A program made the position numbers and the translations under genes. A stretch of 64,000 bases of DNA from Rhizobium leguminosarum (GTDB lineage: Bacteria > Pseudomonadota > Alphaproteobacteria > Rhizobiales > Rhizobiaceae): positions 434,001 through 498,000 of the forward strand of contig NZ_MZMU01000003.1 in the NCBI RefSeq assembly GCF_004123835.1, written 5' to 3'. Each line of letters starts with the position of its first letter. The first letter of the stretch is position 1. The notes beneath the pieces were generated by a model. It made no database searches. It was not told the origin of the DNA and worked only from the letters and a program-made list of their open reading frames with translations. Shown piece after piece: positions 1-8,333 of the stretch.

Positions 1-380
1 GGGGTGGTCATCAGCTTCCAGACGGAGCCGACAATGATCGGCGCCATGATCAGCGGCAGCGTATGGATCGTGCGAAACACCGCTTTTCCGGGGAAGTCCT
101 TGAGCAGCGCCTGGGCGAGGATGTAGCCGAGAACCAGTTCCGACACGACCGCGAAGAAGACGAATGTCAGGGTTATGCCGAGCGATGCCAGGAACTGCGG
201 GTCGAAGACGAGCCGCCGATAGTTCTCAGCCCAGTTGAAGATCATGCCGGGATTGGCCGCGAACGGGTTCCATGAATGGAAAGAGACCCAGAGGACGTAG
301 ATGAAAGGAAAGATCCCGAACAGTCCGAGGATCACTATGGTCGGTGACAGCAACAGCCACCCGAGCTTCTGCGAATACAT
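1..380 (-). CDS. ABC sugar transporter permease, N-terminal part (cut by window edge)
   Basis: This is the first ~126 residues of a binding-protein-dependent sugar permease of the UgpA/MalF type; the rest lies outside the window. The ATG at 380 follows a GGGGGATAG ribosome-binding site. The product opens with a short basic stretch and a hydrophobic segment (WLLLSPTIVILGLFG), then a periplasmic loop with several Trp/Asn residues, then further membrane segments, as expected for the MalFG fold. It lies 96 bases downstream of the binding-protein gene on the same strand, so both should belong to one import system for the sugar or polyol degraded by the enzymes on the other strand. Confidence 0.85.
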   Translation of the reverse strand, partial: MYSQKLGWLLLSPTIVILGLFGIFPFIYVLWVSFHSWNPFAANPGMIFNWAENYRRLVFDPQFLASLGITLTFVFFAVVSELVLGYILAQALLKDFPGKAVFRTIHTLPLIMAPIIVGSVWKLMTT

Positions 381-436
381 CGCCTATCCCCCATTGAACA
401 CTATGTGGACGTCCGCTCCATCAGGGAGCGAAAGAT

Positions 437-460
437 GACGGGTCGTCGGAACGACCCGTC
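437..460 (-). promoter_or_regulatory. stem-loop between binding-protein and permease genes
   Basis: Perfect 10-bp inverted repeat (GACGGGTCGT / ACGACCCGTC) with a 4-base loop, directly after the binding-protein stop codon on the minus strand. Only a short T-rich stretch follows, so it is more likely a 3' stabilising or partial-termination hairpin that raises binding-protein mRNA over permease mRNA than a full terminator. Confidence 0.6.
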
Positions 461-476
461 AGTTGGGGAGGATGTT

Positions 477-1910
477 TTATTTGCGATAGCCGAGGGAGGT
501 GAGCTCCTCTTCGGCCTTGGCCGCCATCTGGTCGAGGCCTTCATCGGGACCGATTTTGCCGGTCAGGATGTCGTAGAAGATAGGAGCGGTCGCTTCACGG
601 ACCTGAGCATGGAAGGGGTAAGGGGGAGCGCCGGCGAAGAGCTTGCCGTCGTCCTTCAGCATCGTGTAGAAGCCGCCGAGCTTGACGTCCATCTCCTTCA
701 CCTTCGGATCGTCGAACGTCGCCTTGTTGGTGATGCGCGGTGCGGCGATCGCCCAATCGGGCTGCACTTCGTTCTGGCCGATGAATTCGAGGAACAGCAG
801 CGACGCTTCCTTGTTCTTGGACGTGACCGGCACGCCGAAGGCGCCGCCATCGTAGTAGCCGATATAGCCCTTTCCGGCTTTTGCGTCGTCCAATACGCCC
901 GGCTCGAGCGGTGGCAGAGCGAAACCGACCTGGCCGACCACCTTCGACTGCGCTGGATCGCTTGCGATCCATGCGGCGTTCTCACCGTAGATCAGTCCCT
1001 GGGCGACACGGCCTGCGGCAAAGGTCGTTGCGGTTTCCGTCCAGGTCGCCTGCGTCGATTCCGGAGGAGCGATGTCGCGCAGGTGCAGCCAATACTTCAA
1101 CGCGGCCTTCGCCTTGTCGCCGTTCATCGCGCCGCCATGTTCGACCGTCGCCGCATAATTGTTCTTGGCGTCGATGCCCCAATTGTAGACGCCGAAGGTC
1201 GGCGCGATGGACTCGAAGAATTCATACCAGGACGCCGGATGGCCTGTATGTGCCTGAGCGGTCGTGCCCCAGAGCTCCATGCCGTTGTCCTTGCCGTACT
1301 TCGTGAAGAATTCGGCGATCTCCGTATATTCCGCGTGCGTGGTCGCCGGCTTCAGGTCCTTGCCGGTTTCCTTCTTGAAGGCTTCCTTGATCTTCGGATC
1401 GTCGAAGAGGTCCTTGCGATAGAGATAGGCCTTCAGGAAGGCTTCCATCGGAACGCCGAAGAGATCGCCGCTCGAGTCCTTGAAGTAGTCGGCAAAGCTG
1501 GTGAAGTTGGCGTCGTCGTAGGTCGGCGCCTTCAGATCCGGCTGGTCTTTCAGCGTCTTCGTGATGTCGACGAGGAAATTCCTGGCGAGATAGGAGTAGA
1601 TGATGTCCTGCTCGATGTAGACCATGTCATAGATGCCGGTCTTGGCTTCCATGTCCTTGATGGCTTTGTCGTACATCTGATCCCAGGACGTCGTCTCGAT
1701 GTCGACCTTGATGCCGGTCTTCTTTTCGAATTCCGGAGCGAGCACGGTCCTGATGTAGTTCGATGGCGGGGTGCTTTCGGTGACGCCATGCAGCGTCACG
1801 CCCTTGAATTTGGCGCCGGCGTCGGACCAGAAGTCAGCCCAGGCCGGCGAAGCGGTAGTGGCGAGGCCGAGCGTCAGCGCAAGCGCGCTAGCCTTCAAAG
1901 CGTAATTCAT
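477..1910 (-). CDS. extracellular solute-binding protein, family 1 (sugar/polyol ABC transporter)
   Basis: 477-residue periplasmic substrate-binding protein. Residues 1-25 form a signal peptide ending SPAWA, with predicted cleavage before DFWSD. The start at 1910 was chosen over one five codons upstream because GGGAGG lies about 8 bases before it. The mature part has the family 1 layout, with aromatic residues spread along the cleft. It is transcribed away from the epimerase gene and towards the permease. The substrate is not readable from sequence; the surrounding dehydrogenases suggest a hexitol, pentitol or rare ketose (inference). Confidence 0.88.
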   Translation of the reverse strand: MNYALKASALALTLGLATTASPAWADFWSDAGAKFKGVTLHGVTESTPPSNYIRTVLAPEFEKKTGIKVDIETTSWDQMYDKAIKDMEAKTGIYDMVYIEQDIIYSYLARNFLVDITKTLKDQPDLKAPTYDDANFTSFADYFKDSSGDLFGVPMEAFLKAYLYRKDLFDDPKIKEAFKKETGKDLKPATTHAEYTEIAEFFTKYGKDNGMELWGTTAQAHTGHPASWYEFFESIAPTFGVYNWGIDAKNNYAATVEHGGAMNGDKAKAALKYWLHLRDIAPPESTQATWTETATTFAAGRVAQGLIYGENAAWIASDPAQSKVVGQVGFALPPLEPGVLDDAKAGKGYIGYYDGGAFGVPVTSKNKEASLLFLEFIGQNEVQPDWAIAAPRITNKATFDDPKVKEMDVKLGGFYTMLKDDGKLFAGAPPYPFHAQVREATAPIFYDILTGKIGPDEGLDQMAAKAEEELTSLGYRK

Positions 1911-1984
1911 TTTCAATCCTCCCAAAGTGCAGCGAGATCATTTCGCCGGCCTTTTGTGTAGGCCAAAAAAACCGCTGACGCAAC

Positions 1985-2156
1985 ATTTGTTGTCTAAACA
2001 TGCAAATCACGGATCTATCCCTTTGATTTTTGCAGAAAACTAATTTCCGTTGAAGGACGGAATGCAACGGTGGAAGACTTAAAATATTGCATTGCAAGGT
2101 AATTTTGCAAAGCAGCAAAAGATTTTCAGCCAAAATTATTTGTTGTCTTGCCAAAC
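1985..2156. promoter_or_regulatory. divergent promoter region with repeated TTTGTTGTCT motif
   Basis: The 298-base gap between the divergent binding-protein and epimerase genes is AT-rich compared with its surroundings. The same 10-mer, ATTTGTTGTCT without its last base, occurs at 1985 and at 2138; both copies are followed by an AAAC-containing stretch (ends at 2000 and 2156). ROK-family repressors such as XylR and Mlc use T- and A-rich operators of similar look, and a ROK gene lies downstream. The operator assignment is inference. Confidence 0.35.
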
Positions 2157-2208
2157 TAAATGGCATAGCACTGTCCGCAGCCAAAGGCATTTTTTGGAGG
2201 AAAAGGCA

Positions 2209-3093
2209 ATGCGTCGATTGGGTATCCATTCATTTGTATGGACAGGCGGTCAAACGCAGGAAGGGCTGGAAATGGCCCTCAACAAGACGGCCGAACACGG
2301 ATATCGGACCATCGAATTTGCCTATCTGCGCCCCGAGAAATTCAATCTCGATCGACTGGCAAAGCTTGCGCAGTCGCTTGACGTGGAGATTGGCGTGACG
2401 ATGGGTCTGCCGCTCGACAAGGACGTATCGAGCGAGGACATGTCTGCGGTGTCCGCCGGCAAGCAGACGCTGGCCGACGCCGTTCGTGCGGTCCGTGATA
2501 TCGGCGGCAACAAGCTGGGCGGGATTCTCTATTCCGCGCACACCAAGTACAATCGCCAGCCGACGAGGAAGGGCTGGGACAACAGCGTCGCCGCGATCGC
2601 CGCGACCGGCGAAGTCGCCAAGCAGGCGAACGTCGACCTCGTGCTGGAGGTTGTCAACCGGTTCGAGACCAACCTGCTGAATACGGCGGCGCAGGGGCTG
2701 AAGTTCATCGCCGAGACCGGATCGGAACATGTCCGTCTCCACCTCGACACATTCCATATGAACATCGAGGAAGCCAATCCGGCCGCCGCGATCCGCCTGG
2801 CCGGCGACAAGATCGGTTACTTCCACATCGGCGAGAGCAACCGCGGTTACCTCGGCGACGGCGTCATCAACTTCGATCTGATCTTCGACGCCCTGCTCGA
2901 CATCGACTACAAGCGCGACATCGTGTTCGAAAGCTTCTCGACGACGGTCGTGGACGAAGGCCTGTCGCTCGCCTGCGCGATCTGGCGCGACACCTGGGAG
3001 GATAATGATCCGCTTGCGGCGCACGCGAAGCGCTACATCGAGCTGAAATATGACGAGGCCAAGCGCCGCCGCGCCACAAACGCGCGGCCCTGA
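2209..3093 (+). CDS. sugar epimerase of the D-tagatose/D-psicose 3-epimerase family
   Basis: 294-residue TIM-barrel enzyme. The metal-binding and catalytic glutamates of this family are recognisable in order: LVLEVVNRFETN (first Glu), LHLDTFHMNIEE (Asp), YFHIGESNRGYLGDG (His) and IVFESFS (second Glu). The ESNR and NRFET blocks are hallmarks of ketose 3-epimerases, which invert C3 of free ketohexoses or ketopentoses (for example tagatose to sorbose, psicose to fructose, ribulose to xylulose) with Mn2+ or Co2+. The ATG at 2209 has GGAGG 9 bases upstream, while in-frame upstream codons lie in the AT-rich promoter region. It is the first gene of the plus-strand catabolic run. The exact substrate is unknown. 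Confidence 0.85.
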   Translation: MRRLGIHSFVWTGGQTQEGLEMALNKTAEHGYRTIEFAYLRPEKFNLDRLAKLAQSLDVEIGVTMGLPLDKDVSSEDMSAVSAGKQTLADAVRAVRDIGGNKLGGILYSAHTKYNRQPTRKGWDNSVAAIAATGEVAKQANVDLVLEVVNRFETNLLNTAAQGLKFIAETGSEHVRLHLDTFHMNIEEANPAAAIRLAGDKIGYFHIGESNRGYLGDGVINFDLIFDALLDIDYKRDIVFESFSTTVVDEGLSLACAIWRDTWEDNDPLAAHAKRYIELKYDEAKRRRATNARP

Positions 3094-3155
3094 TTATCCT
3101 TCTGACAGCCTGTTCCAGTCGTGTAAGGGTTGGGCCGACTGAAGGGAATTGAAAT

Positions 3156-4370
3156 ATGAACGACACCGTCTCCATCGGAAGTTCGCCGCGCAGGATCCGA
3201 CAGAACAATATCGTCGCCGCCTTGCAGACGATCTATGCCCACCGAAGCCTCAGCCGGGCGGATCTCGCCCGGAAGCTCGGGATGAATCGCTCGTCCTCGG
3301 GAGAGATCGTCGCTGAGCTGACAGAAGGCGGGTTCGTTCAGGAGTCGGACGAGAGCGGCAAGCAGCGCCTGGAGCATTCCCGTGCCGGTCGTCCGGGCAT
3401 CATGCTCGAACTGGTCCCCGATGCCGCATTCTTCGTCGGGATAGAGATTGGCGTCGAACATATATCGGCTGCAGTTGTCGATCTCTCCGCCGAGGTCCGG
3501 GCATGTCGGAAAATCGCGTTCGACACGCCGTCTTCGACGGTGGAGGAGGCCGTGGCGCAGGGCGTCGAGCTCATTGTCGGCGAGATGACGAAGGGGATGA
3601 TCGGACGGTGTAAGGGTCTCGGCATATCGGCGCCGGCCCACATCCGGCCGAACGGAATTGTCACTCTCGCACCCATCATCGGCTGGCGAGAGGTGTCGTT
3701 GAAGGAGATTGGGCGGTCAGCTTTCCCGGCCGCGGTGCCGATCGCGGTTGAAAACGACGCCAACGCGTTTGCGATCGGCGACAGCTATCGTCACGGCGTC
3801 TCAGGCGTGACGCTGTTCCTGCTCATGGAAACCGGCGTCGGCGGCGGCATCATGATCGATGGCAAACTGTTCCGGGGCGGCCACGGCCTGGCGGGAGAAA
3901 TCGGCCACACCCTGGTGCCGGGAAGCGGCGGTCAGAAGTTTGAGCAGCTGATCGGTCGCGAAGTGCTGATCAGGCAGTATCGCGAGGCTATTGGACGTAA
4001 GCACGTCGATCTGCAGGAGTTCCTTGGCGACGTTCATGACCGTGTCCCGGCCGCGGTCAATATCGCCGAAACCTGGTCGCGCCATCTCGCATATGCATTG
4101 CTGCAGGCCTGTCGTCTGCTCGACCCGGACAGGATCGTGCTGGGTGGCTCCGTGGCATCTCTCTACCCGATGGTCGCCGCCCGGGTAGCGGTCCACATGT
4201 CGGAGGGCCAGAATATAGCTTTCCCCATGCCGGAGATCGTCGTGGACGATGACGCGGAGTTCGGTTCCGCCTTCGGGGCGGCGTGCATGTTGCACCAGCG
4301 CTTTCTGTCCCTGGAGAGCGAGGAGTTCGGCAACGAGGACGGTGCGCCGGTCCAATCGGCGACGAGTTGA
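3156..4370 (+). CDS. ROK family transcriptional regulator
   Basis: 404 residues with an N-terminal winged helix-turn-helix (about 15-65, SRADLARKLGMNRSSSGEIV) followed by a ROK domain that keeps the sugar-kinase-like glycine motif (ETGVGGGIMIDGK). Where ROK sugar kinases and Mlc/NagC carry a zinc site (CxCGxxGC), this protein has GHTLVPGSGG and no cysteines, so it is a sensor-repressor without that zinc site. The start has AAGGGAA in front. It lies between the epimerase and kinase genes and probably controls the first half of the cluster, with a ketose or sugar phosphate as inducer (inference). Confidence 0.85.
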   Translation: MNDTVSIGSSPRRIRQNNIVAALQTIYAHRSLSRADLARKLGMNRSSSGEIVAELTEGGFVQESDESGKQRLEHSRAGRPGIMLELVPDAAFFVGIEIGVEHISAAVVDLSAEVRACRKIAFDTPSSTVEEAVAQGVELIVGEMTKGMIGRCKGLGISAPAHIRPNGIVTLAPIIGWREVSLKEIGRSAFPAAVPIAVENDANAFAIGDSYRHGVSGVTLFLLMETGVGGGIMIDGKLFRGGHGLAGEIGHTLVPGSGGQKFEQLIGREVLIRQYREAIGRKHVDLQEFLGDVHDRVPAAVNIAETWSRHLAYALLQACRLLDPDRIVLGGSVASLYPMVAARVAVHMSEGQNIAFPMPEIVVDDDAEFGSAFGAACMLHQRFLSLESEEFGNEDGAPVQSATS

Positions 4371-4400
4371 CGACAAGAACGATCGAAAGCAGGATTGCAA

Positions 4401-5378
4401 ATGACTTCAGTACTGGCTCCGGACCAGCTTGGTCCCACCGTTTGTGTAGGGGAGATCCTCGTCGAGATCGTCGCCACGACGGTCGGAGACGGTTTTCTTA
4501 AAGCCCAGCCGCTCGTCGGTCCGTTCGCGAGCGGAGCGCCGGCGATCTTCATCTCGCAGTGCGGCCGCCTCGGCGGCAAGGCCGCAATGGTCGGCGCCGT
4601 CGGCGATGACGATTTCGGTCGTGTCAATACCGATCGCCTCAAACGCGACGGCGTCGATGTTTCGACGATCTCGATCGATCCGGACTATCCCACGGGAAGC
4701 GCCTTTGTCCGCTACCGCAAGGATGGCTCCCGGGATTTCGTCTATAACATCGCCACATCAGCAGCCGCACGCTTCGGCTGGTCTCAAGCGGTCGGCGATC
4801 TCATCAATCGGAGCGGGCACCTTCACGTGATGGGTTCCGCTCTGTCGGTCCCCAGTGCGCGCGAGGTGATCGACAAGGCGGTCGACATCGTCAAGGCACG
4901 CGGGGGATCGCTCTCGGTGGATCCGAACATTCGCAAGGAATTGAAGCTGGACGAGCAGACCGAGCGCCGCTTTTCCAAGCTTGTTGCCGCCGCCGATCTG
5001 CTTCTGCCGTCCGGAGAGGAGCTTGAGCGTGCCGCAGGTGTCGAAGGCGAGGCAGACGCGATCCGCCGCTTGTTCGAGATGGGCGTCAAGGAGATCGTGC
5101 TGAAGCGCGGAGCCGACGGCGCGACCTACTTCGGCAGGGACGGAGACCGCATCGATGCTCCGGCATTTGTCGTTCAAGAGGTCGACCCCACCGGCGCCGG
5201 CGACTGTTTTGGCGGTGCCTATCTGACCTGCCGGCGGCTCGGAATGTCTCCGCAGCAAGCTCTGACCTATGCCTCGGCCGCCGGCGCCCGCAACGTGACG
5301 GTCCTCGGTCCGATGGAAGGCGCCGGCACTCAGCAGGAACTCGATGCGTTTATCGCTTCAACCGAAAGGCGGCCGTGA
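4401..5378 (+). CDS. PfkB family carbohydrate kinase (candidate tagatose/ketohexose kinase)
   Basis: 325-residue ribokinase-fold kinase. The C-terminal PfkB signature [13 protein letters not shown] carries the catalytic Asp and the anion hole; a glycine-rich substrate-lid region lies near the N-terminus ([16 protein letters not shown]). The ATG at 4401 has AGGA 7 bases upstream. Its stop overlaps the start of the PF08013 gene by one base (TGATG), which indicates translational coupling. A PF00294 kinase next to a PF08013 protein is the pair shown in Agrobacterium to turn D-tagatose into D-tagatose 6-phosphate and then D-fructose 6-phosphate; the same assignment is likely here but not proven. 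Confidence 0.82.
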   Translation: MTSVLAPDQLGPTVCVGEILVEIVATTVGDGFLKAQPLVGPFASGAPAIFISQCGRLGGKAAMVGAVGDDDFGRVNTDRLKRDGVDVSTISIDPDYPTGSAFVRYRKDGSRDFVYNIATSAAARFGWSQAVGDLINRSGHLHVMGSALSVPSAREVIDKAVDIVKARGGSLSVDPNIRKELKLDEQTERRFSKLVAAADLLLPSGEELERAAGVEGEADAIRRLFEMGVKEIVLKRGADGATYFGRDGDRIDAPAFVVQEVDPTGAGDCFGGAYLTCRRLGMSPQQALTYASAAGARNVTVLGPMEGAGTQQELDAFIASTERRP

Positions 5379-7411
5379 TGCAGGTGCATCTCAACGAACT
5401 GGCCAGGCTGAGGATCGAAGGCCACCCGAGAGGCGTGACTTCCGTATGCTCCGCCCATCCGATCGTGCTTCGAGCAGCACTCCGACACGGGCGGCAACAG
5501 GCAAGCACCGTCCTGATCGAAGCGACCTGTAACCAGGTCAATCACCTCGGCGGCTACACCGGAATGACGCCAAGCGACTTCGCGTCCCTTGTCCGCAAAA
5601 TAGCGGTCGAGGAAGAATGCCCCGAAAATCTGATCGTTCTCGGCGGCGATCATCTCGGCCCCAATCCGTGGCGCGACCGCCCGGCGGAAGAAGCCATGGC
5701 CGAGGCCGAGAAGATGGTTGCCGCCTATGTCGACGCCGGGTTTCGCAAGATTCACCTCGACGCCTCGATGGGCTGCAAGGGCGAGCCGGTGGCGCTCGAC
5801 GACGAAACCACGGCCCATCGTGCCGCCCGGCTTGCTGCGGTCGCCGAGGCCTCGGCGAAGAAGAGCGGCGGCGCAATGCCGGTTTACGTCATCGGCACCG
5901 AAGTGCCGCCGCCAGGCGGAGCCGATCACGCCCTGACAACGATCGAACCGACGGCAGCCTCAGCGGCGTTGAAGACGATCGAGGTCCACCGCCGGATCTT
6001 TGCGGAAGCCGGACTCGGCCAAGCATTTGGACGGGCCATCGGGCTGGTCGTTCAGCCGGGCGTCGAGTTCGGCAATCACAATGTCATCCTTTATGACCGC
6101 AGCAAGATAGACGCGCTGAAATCGATGCTCACCAAGGAGCCGCAGTTCGTCTTCGAGGCGCATTCGACGGACTATCAGGGAACCCGGCCCTTGACCGCGC
6201 TGGTGGAGGACGGCTTTCCCATTCTGAAGGTCGGTCCCGAGCTGACCTTCGTCCTACGCGAAGCGCTCTACGCGCTGGATGCGATCGCTTCTGACCTCTT
6301 GCCCGACTACGGCCAGCGCCCGCTCTATGCGGCGATGGAAGCGCTGATGCTCGATCAGCCGGGCAACTGGAGCCGCCACTACCACGGCACAAACGCCGAG
6401 ATGCGCTGGCTGCGGCATTACTCGCTGTCTGACCGCATTCGCTATTATTGGGCGTCGGCTGAAGCCCAAGATGCCGTCCGGCAGCTGTGCGAGGCGCTTC
6501 GAGGGCAAATCGTACCGCTGCCATTGTTTTGGCAGCATATGCCGGCCGCGCAGGATTTCGCAGATGCGCCGCTCGATCCGGAACAGGTTTTGATCTGGAG
6601 AGTGACGAAGAGTCTCTCGGACTATCACGCCGCCTGCGGCGTCGGGAAGAATTGCCAATCAGAATCAAGACAGGAGGAAAAATCGATGACGGAATTGAAT
6701 GGGAAGATCGCGGCGGTCACGGGTGCTGCATCCGGAATAGGACTCGCTTCGACGGAGGCAATGCTCGCCGCTGGCGCGACGGTCGTGCTGGTGGACCGCG
6801 ATGAGAAGGCCCTTGAGACGGTTTGTGCCCGGCTTGGCGAGCGCGCTATTCCGCTCAAGATCAACTTGCTGGATCCGGCCGAGTGTGCGGGTCTGCTCGA
6901 TGGCATTCTGTCGAAGACGGGCAAGCTCGACATCCTGCATGCCAATGCAGGCACCTATATCGGCGGCGACCTGATGGAAACTGACCTCGATACCATCGAT
7001 CGGATGCTCAATCTCAACGTCAACGTCGTCATCAAGAACGTTCGAAATGTCATTCCGCACATGATCGAACGTGGCACTGGCGACATTGTCGTCACCAGCT
7101 CGGTCGCCGGCCATTCGGCGATTCCATGGGAACCGGTCTATTCGTCATCGAAGTGGGCGATGACGTGCTTTGTCCAGACGATGCGACGCCAGCTTCTGAA
7201 AAGTGGCATTCGCGTGGGATCGGTTTCTCCGGGCCCGGTGATCAGCGCTTTGCTCGCGGATTGGCCGGAGGAAAACCTTCGCAAGGCGAAGGAGGCCGGG
7301 GCTTTGATCGAGCCTAAGGAAGTCGCCGACGCGATCATCTTCATGCTGACCCGTCCGCGTAACGTCACCATCCGCGATATCGTGGTGCTTCCAAGCGCCT
7401 TTGACATCTGA
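5378..7411 (+). CDS. fused ORF: GatZ/KbaZ-like (PF08013) protein + ribitol-dehydrogenase-like SDR
   Basis: 677-codon open frame joining two proteins that are normally separate. Residues ~1-425 are a class II tagatose-bisphosphate-aldolase-like TIM barrel of the GatZ/KbaZ family. Relatives act either as the non-catalytic aldolase subunit or as D-tagatose 6-phosphate 4-epimerase. Residues 437-677 are a complete SDR. The linker (about VGKNCQSESRQEEKS) has no stop codon but contains an AGGAGG ribosome-binding site 8 bases before the SDR's own ATG at 6686. The SDR is therefore probably also made alone. The absent stop could be a real fusion, a recent mutation or a sequencing error. A GTG three bases upstream is an alternative start. 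Confidence 0.75.
   Translation: MQVHLNELARLRIEGHPRGVTSVCSAHPIVLRAALRHGRQQASTVLIEATCNQVNHLGGYTGMTPSDFASLVRKIAVEEECPENLIVLGGDHLGPNPWRDRPAEEAMAEAEKMVAAYVDAGFRKIHLDASMGCKGEPVALDDETTAHRAARLAAVAEASAKKSGGAMPVYVIGTEVPPPGGADHALTTIEPTAASAALKTIEVHRRIFAEAGLGQAFGRAIGLVVQPGVEFGNHNVILYDRSKIDALKSMLTKEPQFVFEAHSTDYQGTRPLTALVEDGFPILKVGPELTFVLREALYALDAIASDLLPDYGQRPLYAAMEALMLDQPGNWSRHYHGTNAEMRWLRHYSLSDRIRYYWASAEAQDAVRQLCEALRGQIVPLPLFWQHMPAAQDFADAPLDPEQVLIWRVTKSLSDYHAACGVGKNCQSESRQEEKSMTELNGKIAAVTGAASGIGLASTEAMLAAGATVVLVDRDEKALETVCARLGERAIPLKINLLDPAECAGLLDGILSKTGKLDILHANAGTYIGGDLMETDLDTIDRMLNLNVNVVIKNVRNVIPHMIERGTGDIVVTSSVAGHSAIPWEPVYSSSKWAMTCFVQTMRRQLLKSGIRVGSVSPGPVISALLADWPEENLRKAKEAGALIEPKEVADAIIFMLTRPRNVTIRDIVVLPSAFDI
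6686..7411 (+). CDS. SDR family oxidoreductase, ribitol dehydrogenase-like (internal start in fused ORF)
   Basis: 241-residue classical short-chain dehydrogenase, with cofactor motif TGAASGIG near the N-terminus, HANAG, and active-site YSSSK. The blocks LDILHANAGTYIGGD, WEPVYSSSK and NVTIRDIVVLP closely recall Klebsiella ribitol dehydrogenase (RbtD), as I remember that sequence. This suggests NAD-dependent oxidation of a pentitol or related polyol to a 2-ketose. AGGAGG at 6672-6677 with 8-base spacing supports an independent start. The same frame is open upstream into the PF08013 protein, so a fusion product is also possible. Confidence 0.8.
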   Translation: MTELNGKIAAVTGAASGIGLASTEAMLAAGATVVLVDRDEKALETVCARLGERAIPLKINLLDPAECAGLLDGILSKTGKLDILHANAGTYIGGDLMETDLDTIDRMLNLNVNVVIKNVRNVIPHMIERGTGDIVVTSSVAGHSAIPWEPVYSSSKWAMTCFVQTMRRQLLKSGIRVGSVSPGPVISALLADWPEENLRKAKEAGALIEPKEVADAIIFMLTRPRNVTIRDIVVLPSAFDI

Positions 7412-7422
7412 AGGAGCCGAAC

Positions 7423-8196
7423 ATGAGTTACCAGCAGAAATTTCGTCTCGACGGTGAACGGGCGGTAGTCACGGGCGGAGGGCGTGCGATCGGACTGTGC
7501 TGCACCGAGGCGCTGGCGGAGGCGGGCGCCGCCGTCGTCGTCATCGAACGCAGCGCGGCCGACGCTGAGCAAGCGCTTGCGCTGCGCGACAGAGGCTATG
7601 ACGTCGAAGTCCGGGTCGGCGACGTCACCGACGCGGCCCGAATGGACGCAATCGCATCCGAGCTTGCCGATGGCGGCCGGCCGGCGACCGTCCTGGTGAA
7701 CAATGCCGGAATTGGCCAGAGCGGCATTCCGGCGCAGGATCTCACCGACGCGGATTGGCTGCGCATGATGGACGTCAATCTCAATGGCGTCTTCTGGTGC
7801 TCGCGCGCCTTCGGTCGTCCGATGATTTCGCTGAAACGCGGCGCCATCGTCAACCTCGGCTCGATGTCGGGCCACATCTGCAACCGGCCTCAGCCTCAGA
7901 CGGCCTATAACGTCTCCAAGGCGGCAGTCCATCACCTCACGCGCTCGTTGGCCGCCGAGTGGGCGCACCACGGCATCAGGGTAAATGCCGTCGCGCCCAC
8001 CTATATCGAGACACCGATGGTGGTGGCCGTCGAAGCCAATCGCGAGCGCATTCCGCTCTGGCTCGCCGACACCCCGATGGCGCGGATGGGAACGCCGGAG
8101 GAGGTTGCAAGCGCGGTCCTCTTCCTCGCCTCGGGCGCTGCCAGCCTGATGACCGGGGCGATCGTCAACGTCGATGCAGGATTCACCTGCTGGTAG
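7423..8196 (+). CDS. SDR family oxidoreductase, galactitol dehydrogenase-like
   Basis: 257-residue short-chain dehydrogenase with cofactor loop TGGGRAIG, NNAG, catalytic YNVSK and a C-terminal Trp. Strings such as WCSRAFGR, GAIVNLGSMSG, SLAAEWAHHGIRVNA and DTPMARMG match my recollection of Rhodobacter galactitol 2-dehydrogenase, which makes L-tagatose from galactitol. AAGGAG precedes the ATG, and only 11 bases separate it from the preceding gene. L-tagatose is a possible substrate for the 3-epimerase of this cluster, giving L-sorbose. That link is inference. Confidence 0.85.
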   Translation: MSYQQKFRLDGERAVVTGGGRAIGLCCTEALAEAGAAVVVIERSAADAEQALALRDRGYDVEVRVGDVTDAARMDAIASELADGGRPATVLVNNAGIGQSGIPAQDLTDADWLRMMDVNLNGVFWCSRAFGRPMISLKRGAIVNLGSMSGHICNRPQPQTAYNVSKAAVHHLTRSLAAEWAHHGIRVNAVAPTYIETPMVVAVEANRERIPLWLADTPMARMGTPEEVASAVLFLASGAASLMTGAIVNVDAGFTCW

Positions 8197-8247
8197 TGCT
8201 TCCTGGACGAAGGTGCGAGCAGCGCTTCGTCCACACCTGGAAACCAG

Positions 8248-8265
8248 TATGGAAACGTTACCACA
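8248..8265. promoter_or_regulatory. LacI-type operator O1
   Basis: TATGGAAACGTTACCACA: a near-perfect palindrome around the central CG, the hallmark of LacI/GalR-family operators. A second copy lies 54 bases downstream and a LacI-family gene closes the cluster at 14105-15124. Confidence 0.75.
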
Positions 8266-8270
8266 TAATC

Positions 8271-8299
8271 TTGACTCGCATTCGTGCTGCGTTTATCCA
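8271..8299 (+). promoter_or_regulatory. predicted sigma-70-type promoter between two operators
   Basis: TTGACT at 8271-8276 is a good -35 element, and TTATCC/TATCCA around 8293-8299 can serve as -10 with 16-17 bases spacing. It would start the second catabolic transcription unit just before the downstream operator, so repressor binding would block it. Confidence 0.5.
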
Positions 8300-8301
8300 A
8301 A

Positions 8302-8319
8302 TGTGGAAACGTTGCCATA
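8302..8319. promoter_or_regulatory. LacI-type operator O2
   Basis: TGTGGAAACGTTGCCATA shares the core TGGAAACGTTnCCA with the copy at 8248. The centre-to-centre distance of 54 bp is close to five helical turns, so the two sites face the same side of the DNA and could be bridged by a tetramer. Confidence 0.75.
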
Positions 8320-8333
8320 TTGGGAGGAAGCTG

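Noticed and set aside
405..1961. 518-codon open frame on the plus strand opposite the binding-protein gene
   Set aside because: Mirror frame of a GC-rich gene: no start signal, Arg/Val/Glu-rich composition, no domain; the minus-strand gene has a signal peptide and ribosome-binding site.
1888..2229. 113-codon minus-strand frame in the divergent promoter region
   Set aside because: Spans the AT-rich promoter and overlaps two real gene starts; low-complexity Leu/Phe/Gln content without ribosome-binding site.
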